This document shows, piece by piece, positions 1 through 6,397 of a stretch of 9,001 bases of DNA. The first letter of the stretch is position 1, and each line of letters opens with the position of its first letter. The stretch comes from Bacteroidota bacterium (GTDB taxonomy: Bacteria > Bacteroidota > Bacteroidia > UKL13-3), in assembly GCA_018883485.1 (NCBI GenBank), contig VEQB01000069.1:1-9001 (forward strand), read 5' to 3'. A program made the position numbers and the translations under genes. The notes below the pieces were generated by a model. The model had not been told where the DNA came from and did no database searches. It saw only the letters and a list, made by a program, of their open reading frames with translations.

Positions 1-569
1 ATCATAAGCTTGATCCAACCAAACAGGATATTGTATTTGAAAATCTTTTTTTTAGGGTAAAGCAATTTCCTCTTTTTCATAGGGTTCCAACTATTGGTTA
101 TTTATTTGAGGAAAGAAGTTTCCTTAAAAAATTGAATGTAGATGTTTGTCAACGATACAAAATCCCTTTCACTCATTTTAACGATATTAAAATAGGTAAA
201 GATTTTATTGCAGCAGATGGCACTAGGATCAAGAATGAATTATTAACTTTACCTGCCACTAGACCTATATCTTATGCATATTGTTCTGATACTATATATG
301 ATGAACGCGTAATAAAAGCGATTGAAGACGCAGATTATGTATACCATGAGGCTACCTTTATGCACGATAAATTAGAGCGGGCAATTAGCACCATGCATAC
401 AACAGCAAAGCAAGCTGGACTTATAGCAAAACAAGCCAATGTGAACCAACTTATAATTGGGCATTTTTCTTCTCGATATGAAGATTTATCTGAATTGTTG
501 AAAGAAGCTCAAGAAGAATTTCCTAATACCAGAATTGCCCAAGAAGGTAGTACCTTTGTGCTAGAATGA
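1..569 (+). CDS. rnz: Ribonuclease Z, C-terminal part (5' end outside window)
   Basis: RNase Z is a zinc-dependent metallo-beta-lactamase-fold endonuclease that trims the 3' trailer of tRNA precursors in the cytoplasm. The reading frame is open from base 3 and gives 188 residues; the family is usually about 300-310, so roughly the first third, with the HxHxDH metal motif, lies to the left. Visible family landmarks are FPLFHRVPTIGYLFEE at the substrate-binding side, the SDT motif whose Asp (codon 288-290) is a metal ligand, HEATF, HTTAKQAG (the H-[ST]-T-A-x-Q-A block) and IGHFSSRY with the last metal-binding His (codon 462-464). The TTG at 132 could be read as a start but is internal, because homologous sequence continues upstream in frame. 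The stop overlaps the next gene's ATG (ATGA), indicating an operon with translational coupling. Identification is firm. Confidence 0.95.
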   Translation, partial: HKLDPTKQDIVFENLFFRVKQFPLFHRVPTIGYLFEERSFLKKLNVDVCQRYKIPFTHFNDIKIGKDFIAADGTRIKNELLTLPATRPISYAYCSDTIYDERVIKAIEDADYVYHEATFMHDKLERAISTMHTTAKQAGLIAKQANVNQLIIGHFSSRYEDLSELLKEAQEEFPNTRIAQEGSTFVLE

Positions 570-1447
570 TACAAACCTTTACACCAAAAAATTGGAAGAA
601 TTACGAATTGCTAGATTGTGGCAATTTTGAAAAATTAGAACGTTTTGGCAATGTGATTATCAGAAGACCAGAACCACAGGCCCTTTGGGACAAGGTATGG
701 ACTGAGATAGAATGGAAAAAGCAAACACAAATTACTTTTAAACAACAAGGTAGTCATAATGGTGAATGGGTTAACCCCTACAAACATAATAGTAAATGGC
801 AAATGCCTTATGATGGACCTGGTTATGAATTAATATTTAACCTATCGCTTACCTCATTTAAACATGTAGGAATTTTTCCTGAACAAGCGGCAAATTGGGA
901 TTATATTTTTAACAACTTAAAAAAAATTAAAGAAGAGCAACCAAGATTTTTAAACTTATTTGCTTATACAGGCGGGGCCAGTATAGCAGCTAAAGCAGCA
1001 GGGGCAGATGTTACCCATGTAGACTCTGTGAAACAAGTTATTTCGTGGAGCAGAGAGAATATGGAAGCTTCTAAGTTGGATAATATTCGTTGGGTTGTTG
1101 AGGATGCATTAAAGTTTGTAAAGCGCGAGGTAAAACGAGGCAAAACCTATCATGGTATTATTTTAGACCCACCTGCTTATGGTATTGGAGCAAATGGAGA
1201 ACGCTGGCAGCTAGAAGAAAACATTAATGAGATGCTACAAGATGTAGCAAAGCTGCTTGATCCTAAGCAACACTTCTTAATTCTTAATGTGTATTCTTTA
1301 GGATTAAGTGCTTTGTTAATGCAAAACTTAGTAAGTAGAAATTTTAAAGAGTCTATACAAATGGAAAATGGAGAATTATACCTTCAAGCAAAATCTGGTG
1401 TGCAATTACCACTAGGTATCTTAACCAGATACACCCATGGCATTTAA
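566..1447 (+). CDS. RlmI/RlmK-like class I SAM-dependent methyltransferase
   Basis: This is a 293-residue Rossmann-fold methyltransferase of the COG1092 / Methyltrans_SAM type, the family that includes the 23S rRNA m5C methyltransferase RlmI. Motif I is NLFAYTGGAS (residues 130-139), the acidic end of the next strand is HVD (151-153), the motif III region is VVEDA (177-181), and the catalytic-loop motif is DPPAYG (201-206), the version typical of nucleic-acid methylating enzymes in this family. RlmI proper has about 400 residues and an N-terminal PUA domain. Here residues 1-100 are too short and do not look like PUA, so this is a shorter relative whose RNA substrate cannot be named. It starts inside the rnz stop codon (ATGA), and coupling to a tRNA-processing enzyme fits an RNA substrate, but that is inference. 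Family call firm, target unknown. Confidence 0.85.
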   Translation: MIQTFTPKNWKNYELLDCGNFEKLERFGNVIIRRPEPQALWDKVWTEIEWKKQTQITFKQQGSHNGEWVNPYKHNSKWQMPYDGPGYELIFNLSLTSFKHVGIFPEQAANWDYIFNNLKKIKEEQPRFLNLFAYTGGASIAAKAAGADVTHVDSVKQVISWSRENMEASKLDNIRWVVEDALKFVKREVKRGKTYHGIILDPPAYGIGANGERWQLEENINEMLQDVAKLLDPKQHFLILNVYSLGLSALLMQNLVSRNFKESIQMENGELYLQAKSGVQLPLGILTRYTHGI

Positions 1448-1456
1448 CTTAAAACT

Positions 1457-2206
1457 TTAAACTTTATACTTCTTCTTAATTTGAAAGAAATAACTTCTGC
1501 TTATCTCGAAAGGCTTTTCAATTCCTTTTAAAAATAAACGGCCAGTGTCATTGGCCCACTTTTCAATTTTGGCTACATTTAACAAATTAACTATTGTAGA
1601 CCTATGAATCTGTATAAACACATCGTAAGGCAAGCGATTATCCCAATTCTTAATAGAATTATACGTAATACTTAACTTTCCATCATTCATATGAATCTTA
1701 GTGTAATTGCCAAAAGCCTCAATAAAATTTATGTCTTGAATTTTAATGAAGGTTAACTTACCATCAAAGTTAAGTAATATAATTTGATCAGGTTTAAACC
1801 GCTCTTGGATTTCATCCATTACAGTACCCGCATTTCCTTTTGAGTCAATTTCTGTAACTCTATCTATAGCTCTTTTTAAACGCTCAGAACTTATTGGCTT
1901 TAAAATATAATCTACCGCATTTAATTCGAATGCTTTAATTGCAAAATCTGGATGGGCAGTTATAAAAATGATTTTAGGCTCACAAGTAATTTCATTCAAT
2001 AAATCTATACCATTTAATCCATTTAAGTCAATATCTAGAAACACCAAATCTGGCTTGGTATTATTGATTACTCGACGAGCAGATTCATAATCTGAGGCCT
2101 CACCCACAATCTCGATGTTTGGAAAACCGTCTAACACTTTTTTAAGTGTAATACGCATCATATCCACATCCTCTACCACCACAGATTTTATAGTATCCTT
2201 CGCCAT
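1457..2206 (-). CDS. LytTR-family response regulator
   Basis: This is a two-component response regulator of the LytR/AlgR type, 249 residues. The receiver domain (about 6-125) has the acidic pair E12-D13, phosphoacceptor D58 in VFLDID, T83 in FITAHP and K103 in ILKPI, so every residue needed for phosphorylation is present. The LytTR DNA-binding domain follows (about 142-247), with FIEAFGNYT, the conserved HRSTIVNL block (201-208) and a final FEISRSYF strand. Members of this family bind short direct repeats and activate transcription. No histidine kinase is encoded in the window: the neighbours are lysS upstream on the same strand and a convergent methyltransferase, so the partner is elsewhere. 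The start ATG has no Shine-Dalgarno sequence. The 166-bp upstream gap holds two identical 8-bp sites that could be operators (see separate entry). Confidence 0.93.
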   Translation of the reverse strand: MAKDTIKSVVVEDVDMMRITLKKVLDGFPNIEIVGEASDYESARRVINNTKPDLVFLDIDLNGLNGIDLLNEITCEPKIIFITAHPDFAIKAFELNAVDYILKPISSERLKRAIDRVTEIDSKGNAGTVMDEIQERFKPDQIILLNFDGKLTFIKIQDINFIEAFGNYTKIHMNDGKLSITYNSIKNWDNRLPYDVFIQIHRSTIVNLLNVAKIEKWANDTGRLFLKGIEKPFEISRSYFFQIKKKYKV

Positions 2207-2294
2207 AATGAGTTAGTATATTATTTCTATCCTAATATTTATTCAATGCAAATATTAGCATCTTTAATACAAAAAAAGGAATATGTATTGAATA

Positions 2295-2365
2295 TGACAA
2301 CTAATATTTCACCATCAAAAAAAATACTTGATAATCAACACTTTAATGATTTAAATTTGACAACT
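2295..2365. repeat. Two identical 8-bp sites upstream of the LytTR regulator
   Basis: TGACAACT occurs at 2295-2302 and again at 2358-2365 in the intergenic region between lysS and the response regulator gene. Read in the gene's direction it is AGTTGTCA. The copies are 63 bp apart, which is six turns of B-DNA, so both would face the same side of the helix. LytTR proteins commonly bind paired short repeats containing a GTT core, and the minus-strand copies contain such a core, but the flanks do not match the general LytTR consensus well. An autoregulatory operator is speculative. Confidence 0.25.
2317..2338 (-). terminator. Possible weak intrinsic terminator after lysS
   Basis: On the minus strand, 35 bases past the lysS stop, the near-palindrome TTGATTATCAA (2338-2328) is followed after three bases by eight consecutive T (2324-2317). 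The stem is only 4-5 AT-rich base pairs, so the fold is weak. The position and the T tract fit a terminator between lysS and the response regulator gene. The palindrome could equally be a protein-binding site. Confidence 0.3.
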
Positions 2366-2372
2366 TATCCGA

Positions 2373-3935
2373 CTATATAGTGGTGTTTAGGTTCTCCTCT
2401 TCTTGCTTAGACTGCCTAACCTCGGGCCTCATTTGTGGAAAAAAGAGCACATCTTGTATTGATTGTTGATTGGTAAGCATCATACAAAGGCGGTCAATTC
2501 CAATTCCAATTCCTGCCGTTGGTGGCATTCCATACTCCAAAGAACGTAAGAAATCATTATCAATAAACATGGCCTCATCATCGCCTCTTTCCATCAATTT
2601 AATTTGTTCTTCGAAGCGTTCGCGTTGGTCTATAGGATCATTTAACTCGGTGTAAGCATTGGCTACTTCTTTGCCGTTTATCATGAGTTCGAAGCGCTCT
2701 ACCAAACCTTCTTTAGTGCGGTGTTTCTTGGTAAGCGGACTCATTTCTACAGGATAATCTGTAATGAAAGTTGGTTGAACATATTTGCTTTCGCAGGTTT
2801 CGCTAAATAACTCATCTATTAATTTTCCTTTACCCATACTTGGTTCAACATGAATATTAAGTTTAGCGCAAACCTCTCTTAGCCCAGCTTCATCCATGGC
2901 ACTCACATCAAAGCCTGTGTGTTCTTTGATAGCATCAAAAATAGTGATGCGTTTAAAGGGGGCTTTAAATTGTATTTGGTTTTCACCTAAAGTTACCTCA
3001 GTGGTTCCATGTAAATCTGTGGCTACTTTTTCTAGCATACGCTCTGTGAAATCCATCATCCAGAAATAGTCTTTGTAAGCCACATAAAATTCTAGAATGG
3101 TAAACTCTGGATTATGTGTTCTATCCATACCTTCATTTCTAAAATTTCGTGAGAACTCGTAAACCCAATCAAAACCACCAACAATAAGTCTTTTAAGATA
3201 AAGCTCATTTGCGATACGCAGATAAAAGGGAACATCTAATGCGTTATGATGTGTAATGAAAGGTCTGGCAGCAGCACCACCAGGAATGTTTTGAAGTACG
3301 GGTGTATCCACTTCCATGGCACCATGGTCGTTTAAAAAATCGCGCATTGAGCGAATGAGTTGCGTGCGCTTGCGAAAGGTTTCTTTTACTTGTGGATTAA
3401 CAATTAGATCGGCATAACGCTGGCGATACCTAAACTCTGGATCAGTAACAGCATCAAAGGTTTCACCCTCTTTTTCTTTAACTATAGGTAAAGGTCTTAA
3501 AGCTTTAGAAAGTAATATAAAGCTAGTGGCATGAACCGAAATTTCACCTGTTTTAGTAGTGAAAACAAAGCCCTTCACCCCAAGAATATCACCAATATCT
3601 AATAGTTTTTTAAATACCTGATCAAATAAAGTTTTGTCATCACTAGGGCAAATATCATCTCTACGAAAATATACTTGCACTTTTCCTAAATCATCCTGCA
3701 ATACAGCAAAAGCAGCTTTACCCATATCGCGCATGCTCATTAATCTTCCTGCAATAGAAATGCTTTTCCATTTAGCATCCTCAGGATTAATTGCAAATTG
3801 TTGCTTGATATCATTTGAAAAGCAGTTTACCTCAAAAGCCTCGGCAGGATAAGCATTAATACCTAGCGCTTCTAAATCAATTAATTTTTGCCTACGAATA
3901 CGTTCAGGCTCGCTCAAATTGTGTGTATTTTCCAT
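2373..3935 (-). CDS. lysS: Lysyl-tRNA synthetase, class II
   Basis: LysS attaches lysine to tRNA-Lys in the cytoplasm using ATP. With the start chosen here it has 520 residues, close to the usual length of about 500. Order of parts: N-terminal OB-fold anticodon-binding domain (about 58-142, AGRLMSMRDMGKAAFAVLQD), linker with FRYRQRYADLI, motif 1 region with MEVDTPVLQ (about 207-215), motif 2 FRNEGMDRTHNPEFT (265-279), and motif 3 GIGIGIDRL (475-483). The frame extends nine codons further upstream to an ATG at 3962, but MENTHNLSEPERIRRQKL is the normal family N-terminus, and an exact TAnnTTTG box at 3946-3953 lies inside the extension, so 3935 is preferred. It lies 151 bp after the TPR gene, and the promoter suggests independent transcription. 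Confidence 0.97.
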   Translation of the reverse strand: MENTHNLSEPERIRRQKLIDLEALGINAYPAEAFEVNCFSNDIKQQFAINPEDAKWKSISIAGRLMSMRDMGKAAFAVLQDDLGKVQVYFRRDDICPSDDKTLFDQVFKKLLDIGDILGVKGFVFTTKTGEISVHATSFILLSKALRPLPIVKEKEGETFDAVTDPEFRYRQRYADLIVNPQVKETFRKRTQLIRSMRDFLNDHGAMEVDTPVLQNIPGGAAARPFITHHNALDVPFYLRIANELYLKRLIVGGFDWVYEFSRNFRNEGMDRTHNPEFTILEFYVAYKDYFWMMDFTERMLEKVATDLHGTTEVTLGENQIQFKAPFKRITIFDAIKEHTGFDVSAMDEAGLREVCAKLNIHVEPSMGKGKLIDELFSETCESKYVQPTFITDYPVEMSPLTKKHRTKEGLVERFELMINGKEVANAYTELNDPIDQRERFEEQIKLMERGDDEAMFIDNDFLRSLEYGMPPTAGIGIGIDRLCMMLTNQQSIQDVLFFPQMRPEVRQSKQEEENLNTTI

Positions 3936-3945
3936 AAATGAGAGG

Positions 3946-3977
3946 CAAAAATAAGGGATCAAGACGATTAATCTTAA
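3946..3977 (-). promoter_or_regulatory. Predicted Bacteroidota-type promoter for lysS
   Basis: On the minus strand TATTTTTG (3953-3946) is an exact match to the Bacteroidota -7 box TAnnTTTG. TTA (3977-3975), one base off the -33 TTG, lies 21 bp upstream, within the usual spacing of 19-21. The box ends 10 bases before the lysS ATG, so transcription would begin with a leader of only about 5-10 bases. This agrees with the shorter lysS start. Confidence 0.5.
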
Positions 3978-4016
3978 TCTCTTATTTTTATTATAAATGG
4001 ATTTACCTTAAATTAT

Positions 4017-4059
4017 CTCTTACGGCTTGGAATATATCTTTGTTGCTTAGCGGTAAGAG
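4017..4059. repeat. 7-bp inverted repeat between the TPR gene and lysS
   Basis: CTCTTAC (4017-4023) and GTAAGAG (4053-4059) are exact reverse complements separated by 29 bases, in the otherwise AT-rich 151-bp gap 3936-4086. On the minus strand it would sit in the 3' untranslated region of the TPR gene, upstream of the predicted lysS promoter. No T tract follows it on that strand, so it is not a standard intrinsic terminator. On the plus strand four T follow it, but no plus-strand gene ends here. Its role is unknown and chance is possible. Confidence 0.25.
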
Positions 4060-4086
4060 TTTTAGTTATTTTACTATTTTAGGAAT

Positions 4087-5565
4087 TTACTCCAATTTTC
4101 TCAAGCCTACTTTAGCCAATTGTTTTATACTATCCGCATAATCATAATTACTATAATTAGCAACCTTTTTATAATAATCTGCAGCCAATTCTTTGTAACC
4201 AAGTTTGGCATAAATATTCCCTAGTTGTAAACAGGCATTTGGAAGCAGATAGGTGTTTATCATAGCTCCAGATTCAATGCATCTTTTATAGTTAGTAATT
4301 GCATCAGATGGCCTATTTTCCTCTTGATTAATGCGCCCCAAACGATAAAAATATTCTGTTTGTTGAAACTGGCTAGGGAAGACTTTTCCAGAAACTTCAT
4401 GTAACGCATGTTTGGCCTTATCATAATACCCACCATCAAAATACAGCCTTGCTTTTAGCAATTGCGTATCGGGATAAATACCAACACCTAGGTCTTGCGC
4501 TACTAATTTCTCTTCCGAACCTGTTTGTTTTTGTAGTTTTTGCGACATACCTCTATATAGGAGGTACTTTTCTTTATTGTGACTTAACAACTCTATCCAA
4601 GAAAGGCGAGCATAAGCATCTTTGGCAGAATTTTTAGTTACACTAGTATTTAAGTACTTTTTGAACCAAATAGCGCCAGAATAATCAAGCTTATGTAGCA
4701 GAATATCGCCCATTAGAAAATTGAAATACGGTATTTTTTCATAAGCATCGGAAGTGGGCGCTTGCTTTAGTACTTGCAATGCAACCTCATTGTTTCCAGA
4801 TTTCTCTGCAATATAAACCAACACAAAAACCTGCATTAAATTTTCTTTTGTATTAGTGGCATAACTTCTATAAAAATTAAATGCCGCCTTTTTATCTTCA
4901 AAGTTTAGCTCAATCAATGCATAAAATAGGGCAGCTTGATGCCTTTCTAAAAGGGGTTCTAACTTTGATTGTTCTAAATAGCTTGCCAATAATTTAAGTC
5001 CATCTTTAATCGATCCTTTTAAACCAACTGCATCGGTTATCCATTTATATTGAGCCGGAATAGTGCCAATTAAAGCCTGTAATACCCCAAGTTCTTTTTT
5101 ATTGGTTAGGAAATTAGGAAATGCTTTCTCATTAGCATTAATTTCTGAATGCGCTGCTCTAAATCCATTAACTGCTCTTAAGTATTCTTCAAAAGCACCA
5201 TCTACCAGAGCGCCTAGCAATAATGCATTCCCCTTTATATAACCTTTATATGGAGAAGTATTATCTAATTTTTTTACAGCCTCAATACAGTTATTCTTTG
5301 TGGCATTAAATAATGGATACAAGGTTTTATCTTGATGCACCATGATACGATAAAATACAAGGTATAATCTAAGGTAATCATTGGCAACATTGTATTTATC
5401 GCTGGCGGTAATCCTATATAAATCTACCTCAGCTTCTTTTAAACGCAGTTCACAAATGGCTTCTTGTATAGGGATATGTGCAGACTTATAGGCAAAATAA
5501 AAGTCGCTACCTTTTGCAAAGCTTAGGTTTGCAATTAAAATAATAATAAAAATAAAATAACGCAC
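4087..5565 (-). CDS. Secreted TPR-repeat protein, Iml2/TTC39-like
   Basis: This 492-residue protein has a clear N-terminal signal sequence: basic start, hydrophobic IFIIILIANL core and likely cleavage after LSFA (residue 17), so it should act in the periplasm. The rest is alpha-helical solenoid. TPR-like units are visible at about 281-305 (PYFNFLMGDILLHKLDYSGA), 404-434 (YFYRLGRINQEENRPSDA) and 443-470 (ACLQLGNIYAKLGYKELA). The segment 157-193, with KKELGVLQALIGTIP and VGLKGSIKDGLKLL, resembles the LPP...GF.G....GL.LL signature of the eukaryotic Iml2/TTC39 family; this comparison is from memory. The start is GTG (5565-5563): an in-frame TAA lies a few codons upstream, and the signal peptide begins exactly there. 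It is cut off from the upstream operon by the terminator at 5593-5622. Such proteins are usually scaffolds; no enzymatic motif is visible and the role is unknown. Confidence 0.8.
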   Translation of the reverse strand: MRYFIFIIILIANLSFAKGSDFYFAYKSAHIPIQEAICELRLKEAEVDLYRITASDKYNVANDYLRLYLVFYRIMVHQDKTLYPLFNATKNNCIEAVKKLDNTSPYKGYIKGNALLLGALVDGAFEEYLRAVNGFRAAHSEINANEKAFPNFLTNKKELGVLQALIGTIPAQYKWITDAVGLKGSIKDGLKLLASYLEQSKLEPLLERHQAALFYALIELNFEDKKAAFNFYRSYATNTKENLMQVFVLVYIAEKSGNNEVALQVLKQAPTSDAYEKIPYFNFLMGDILLHKLDYSGAIWFKKYLNTSVTKNSAKDAYARLSWIELLSHNKEKYLLYRGMSQKLQKQTGSEEKLVAQDLGVGIYPDTQLLKARLYFDGGYYDKAKHALHEVSGKVFPSQFQQTEYFYRLGRINQEENRPSDAITNYKRCIESGAMINTYLLPNACLQLGNIYAKLGYKELAADYYKKVANYSNYDYADSIKQLAKVGLRKLE

Positions 5566-5592
5566 GGGATGAAGGTAAGGAGTTTAAAATAT

Positions 5593-5622
5593 AAAAAAAA
5601 GCCATCTGATTAGGATGGCTTT
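5593..5622 (-). terminator. Strong intrinsic terminator of the zinc-ribbon operon
   Basis: Reading the minus strand, AAAGCCATC (5622-5614) pairs exactly with GATGGCTTT (5606-5598) around a 7-base loop. The run of T that begins inside the second arm totals eight (5600-5593). The hairpin starts five bases past the zinc-ribbon gene's stop codon and ends 27 bases before the TPR gene's GTG, so it closes the lipoprotein-glycosyltransferase-Nif3-zinc-ribbon unit. Confidence 0.9.
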
Positions 5623-5626
5623 ATAC

Positions 5627-6391
5627 TTAAATTTTAGATTCTGCGACTACTTCTTCGGCGAGTTGTGCATCGGTTAAAACGCGACCACAATTTTCGCAAA
5701 CGATAATTTTTTTGCGCTGTTTAATGTCGCTTTGGCGTTGGGGCGGAATGCCCGCATAACAACCACTGCAACTTTCTCTTTCGATGGTTGCAACACCTAT
5801 ACCATTTTTAACACTCTTTCTAATTCTGTCGTAGGAATGAACCAATCTATCGTCTGCAACTTTAACAGCGTTTGCACGAATTTTCATCAATTCATCTTCT
5901 TCCTTTTTTGTCTCTTCAACAATATTATCCAGCTCGCCCTTTTTGTTTAAAAGGTCTTGTTTTCTGCCTTCTAAATCAGATTTTAATGCTTCAACTGCTA
6001 GTTTCTTTTGTTCAATATCAAATTGCGTATTTTTAATACGTTTATCTAATGCTTGTTGTTCTAATCCTTGAATTTCAATTTCTTTATTAAGGGCATCAAA
6101 CTCACGATTATTTTTTACATTATCCAACTGCTTCTCATACTTTTTAGTTAAAGCCTTGGAATCTACAATTTTAGCTTTATTGGTCGCAATAGATTCATCC
6201 ATGCGCGCAATTTCTGCTAATAAATTGTTTGTTCTGGTTTCATAACCAATAATTTCGTCTTCTAAGTCACTTACTTCCATTGGAAGTTCGCCTCTCACTG
6301 CTGTTAACTTATCAATTTTGCTATCGATAAGCTGAAGTTTATACAGTGCTCTTAATTTCTGTTCAATACTTGTCTCTATTGCTCCTGCCAT
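5627..6391 (-). CDS. Coiled-coil protein with C4 zinc ribbon (COG1579)
   Basis: This 254-residue cytoplasmic protein belongs to the COG1579 / zf-RING_7 family (C4-type zinc ribbon). Residues about 15-180 form a long charged helical hairpin, with the family landmark VKNNREFDALNKEI (91-104) near the turn. The zinc ribbon at the C terminus has C208xxC211 and C232xxC235, with basic residues between the pairs. The family includes Helicobacter HP0958 and chlamydial CdsZ; members have been linked to binding proteins or RNA, but no general biochemical role is settled, so none is assigned. The gene starts 6 bases after the Nif3 stop and is the last in its operon. COG1579 and Nif3 genes are often adjacent in bacteria, including Bacteroidota, as far as I recall, which makes a functional link plausible but unproven. 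Confidence 0.9.
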   Translation of the reverse strand: MAGAIETSIEQKLRALYKLQLIDSKIDKLTAVRGELPMEVSDLEDEIIGYETRTNNLLAEIARMDESIATNKAKIVDSKALTKKYEKQLDNVKNNREFDALNKEIEIQGLEQQALDKRIKNTQFDIEQKKLAVEALKSDLEGRKQDLLNKKGELDNIVEETKKEEDELMKIRANAVKVADDRLVHSYDRIRKSVKNGIGVATIERESCSGCYAGIPPQRQSDIKQRKKIIVCENCGRVLTDAQLAEEVVAESKI

Positions 6392-6397
6392 ATTGCT

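Noticed and set aside
132..569. A complete 145-residue protein starting at TTG 132
   Set aside because: RNase Z-like sequence (FPLFHRVPTIGYLFEE) continues in the same frame upstream to the window edge, so TTG 132 is an internal leucine codon.
1446..1466. Terminator in the 9-bp convergent gap
   Set aside because: The sequence is a tandem AAACTTT AAACTTT rather than an inverted repeat. No hairpin with a T tract is present, so how transcription ends here cannot be read from the sequence.
2470..2655. Plus-strand open frame inside lysS
   Set aside because: It lies fully antisense to conserved lysS motif 3 coding sequence, and its low-complexity Ser/Ile/Pro protein has no family features.
3634..3852. 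Plus-strand open frame inside the lysS OB-fold region
   Set aside because: Antisense shadow of conserved LysRS coding sequence, without recognisable domain or initiation context.
3936..3962. Nine-codon N-terminal extension of LysRS to the ATG at 3962
   Set aside because: The extension MIPYFCLSF is not family-like and overlaps an exact TAnnTTTG promoter box; the downstream ATG gives the normal N-terminus.
3938..4141. Plus-strand open frame crossing the TPR-lysS gap
   Set aside because: It overlaps the TPR gene's 3' end antisense and has a composition typical of AT-rich noncoding DNA. No promoter or homology is visible.
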